Shown piece after piece: positions 62,944-64,000 of a stretch of 64,000 nt of DNA. The notes beneath the pieces were generated by a model. The model worked only from the letters and a program-made list of their open reading frames with translations, made no database searches and had not been told where the DNA came from. The position numbers were made by a program, and so were the translations under genes. Numbering within the stretch: position 1 is the stretch's first letter; the number at the start of each line of letters is the position of its first letter. This DNA is from JBAXXL01 sp037127915 (GTDB lineage: Bacteria; Bacteroidota; Ignavibacteria; Kapaibacteriales; UBA2268). The stretch is taken from the NCBI GenBank assembly GCA_037127915.1, contig JBAXXL010000013.1:24235-88234 (forward strand). Reading direction: 5' to 3'.

Positions 62944-63744
62944 TTACTTAACTTCATCTGCTTTTTCATTTATTCTAAAATACACATCTATATCGCAATC
63001 ACAAATATTGCATGAATTATTGTCGAATATTTCATCTAAATCATTTGTAAGGAATTTATTTTGCAGCCCTTCCCAAGAATATATTCTATTATTATAAATA
63101 ATGCATATTTCATTCTTAATAGGTATATATCTTCTGATTTTTGATTTAGCTCGCTCATCAACTCTACTAGGTTTTATAAAAAATGCTAAGCTGCGAAAAG
63201 AATAATCATCAAGATTCCCAAATTTTGTATTATATTTCGAAATGCGAAGCGGAATGTTTAGGTCATAACCTTCTGGTATATAGGCAGTATACCTCCACTT
63301 GCCCGCCTTAGTATAAACTTCGATTGTGACATTTTCAATCTTATTAAAGCTATATATTTCAGAAATAGAAGAATATATAGTATGTTTATTACTATCTGGA
63401 ACAATAATATAATTATAATAATATGTCTGGCTCAATGATTTATCATGGTACCGTTCAAAAACCATAAGGTCTGATTTCACGAGACAATTTTCCCTAATTT
63501 TAAAGGTTGGTGTGATTATTATCATTAAGCTGTCTAATTCCTCTTTTGTTATTCCTACATCTCCATTCAATAGAAATTTGCGTGCTTCAGGTAACCACTT
63601 TTCGTTATAAAGCTGTATATCTTTTTTTATTCGATTTACAGCTTCATCCTTTTCCGGTGCTTTTAATTCTTCTTGGCAGTGGCAATTAACTCCCAAAAGT
63701 AAAAATAATATACTAGATGCAATTATTAAATAATTCGTTTTCAT
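62944..63744 (-). CDS. Exported protein of a tandem paralog family
   Basis: 266 aa. N-terminal signal peptide (IASSILFLLLGVNCHCQ); cleavage could fall before Gln or at a cysteine, though the lipobox is poor. The mature part is beta-rich with Lys/Asp/Glu and ends with NSCNICDCDIDVYFRINEKADEVK, with four Cys near the end. No known domain recognised. The last 16 residues are nearly identical in the partial copy at 63804-64000, and the first 34 in the remnant at 62709-62882. Confidence 0.75.
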   Translation of the reverse strand: MKTNYLIIASSILFLLLGVNCHCQEELKAPEKDEAVNRIKKDIQLYNEKWLPEARKFLLNGDVGITKEELDSLMIIITPTFKIRENCLVKSDLMVFERYHDKSLSQTYYYNYIIVPDSNKHTIYSSISEIYSFNKIENVTIEVYTKAGKWRYTAYIPEGYDLNIPLRISKYNTKFGNLDDYSFRSLAFFIKPSRVDERAKSKIRRYIPIKNEICIIYNNRIYSWEGLQNKFLTNDLDEIFDNNSCNICDCDIDVYFRINEKADEVK

Positions 63745-63761
63745 TTTATATTTCCTATTAG

Positions 63762-63798
63762 CACCCTCCCCGCCACTGGTAGTGTGGCAGGGAGGGTG
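63762..63798. repeat. Hairpin linking tandem gene copies (copy 2)
   Basis: CACCCTCCC at 63762-63770 is complementary to GGGAGGGTG at 63790-63798, with GCCAC/GTGGC pairing inside. It lies directly between two paralogous genes. Confidence 0.8.
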
Positions 63799-63803
63799 GG
63801 TGT

Positions 63804-64000
63804 TTACTTAACTTCATCTGCTTTTTCATTTATTCGCCAATATACATCAATATCGCAATCACATAAGCTATCCGCATGGTTTCTGATTATACTATCATAA
63901 TCCTCAGTTTTGTATTTTCCTTGTAAGCAACGTGCAGAATAGATCCTATCCCTAAAAATTATACAACCTTGATCTTTTAGCATTGCATGTGGAGCAAATT
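63804..64000 (-). CDS. Exported protein of the tandem paralog family, partial
   Basis: The window ends inside this gene. The 65 visible codons end CDCDIDVYWRINEKADEVK, matching the end of the gene at 62944-63744, with more divergence further upstream (IIFRDRIYSARCLQGKYKT against IIYNNRIYSWEGLQNKFLT). It is therefore a second, diverged paralog rather than an exact duplication. Its 5' end is outside the window. Confidence 0.85.
   Translation of the reverse strand, partial: FAPHAMLKDQGCIIFRDRIYSARCLQGKYKTEDYDSIIRNHADSLCDCDIDVYWRINEKADEVK

Overview
The window is one contiguous, low-GC, bacterial chromosomal segment, probably from a member of the Bacteroidota/Chlorobi (FCB) group, perhaps a Kapabacteria- or Ignavibacteria-like lineage (inference). 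Evidence: six exported proteins end in type IX secretion (T9SS/Por) C-terminal sorting domains; several start sites are preceded by Bacteroidota-type promoters (TTTG, about 19 nt, TAnnTTTG); there is a BatB/BatC pair; and exported proteins often have Gln right after the predicted signal-peptidase cut. No rRNA, CRISPR array or complete insertion sequence was seen. One tRNA gene (Arg, anticodon CCT) is present.

Layout. 0.3-2.9 kb: arsenate reductase divergent from anmK, a DJ-1/PfpI protein and acylphosphatase. 3.3-5.8 kb: a T9SS esterase and a small membrane protein. 5.8-7.3 kb: tRNA-Arg, then a minus-strand group of an unknown protein, ybeY and smg/DUF494. 7.4-13.3 kb: a tight operon of YfhO-like membrane protein, lipoprotein glutaminyl cyclase, Wzx-like flippase and UDP-galactopyranose mutase. 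13.7-18.9 kb: two large T9SS proteins (a metzincin-like protease with TIG and PKD modules, and an Asp-box propeller) sharing a nearly identical tail. 19.2-25.4 kb, minus strand: PBP1A, SDR, folK, folB, OsmC, glutamine amidotransferase, lspA. 25.5-28.3 kb: an RSH protein with an eroded synthetase domain, and an FKBP isomerase. 28.4-35.2 kb: SGNH-like/MBOAT pair, a T9SS arylsulfotransferase-like protein, and an HAD-type lipoprotein with a destroyed nucleophile motif. 35.3-40.4 kb: smc, mltG, two DUF2283 genes. 40.5-44.0 kb: two T9SS proteins. 44.3-47.6 kb: PIN toxin with a small partner, an outer-membrane-type protein, a Crp/Fnr regulator and a XerC/D-like recombinase. 47.6-54.7 kb: batC and batB divergent from DUF4159, DUF4175 and mazG. 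54.9-58.4 kb: an AT-rich gene joining an RNA polymerase alpha-CTD-like domain, a sigma-4-like HTH and HARE-like winged helices; a membrane protein; an Asp/Glu-rich protein. 58.6-64 kb: pepD, a DUF4411 toxin with XRE-ImmA/IrrE partner, a half-length HsdS fused to a gene remnant, and a tandem paralog array running off the window.

The most striking non-gene feature is the density of short palindromic repeats. Nearly every intergenic gap is a mosaic of recurring phrases: a 66-bp triple-hairpin element in three copies, a double-hairpin element, a 33-bp AT-rich element in five copies that twice supplies the stop codon of the gene before it, and others. Related palindromes also lie in frame at two loop positions of the T9SS sorting domains, one of them a hairpin that occurs in an intergenic gap as well. 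This resembles the in-frame palindromic elements of Rickettsia and is the best candidate here for something undescribed.

All functional calls are from reading motifs; no database search was run.
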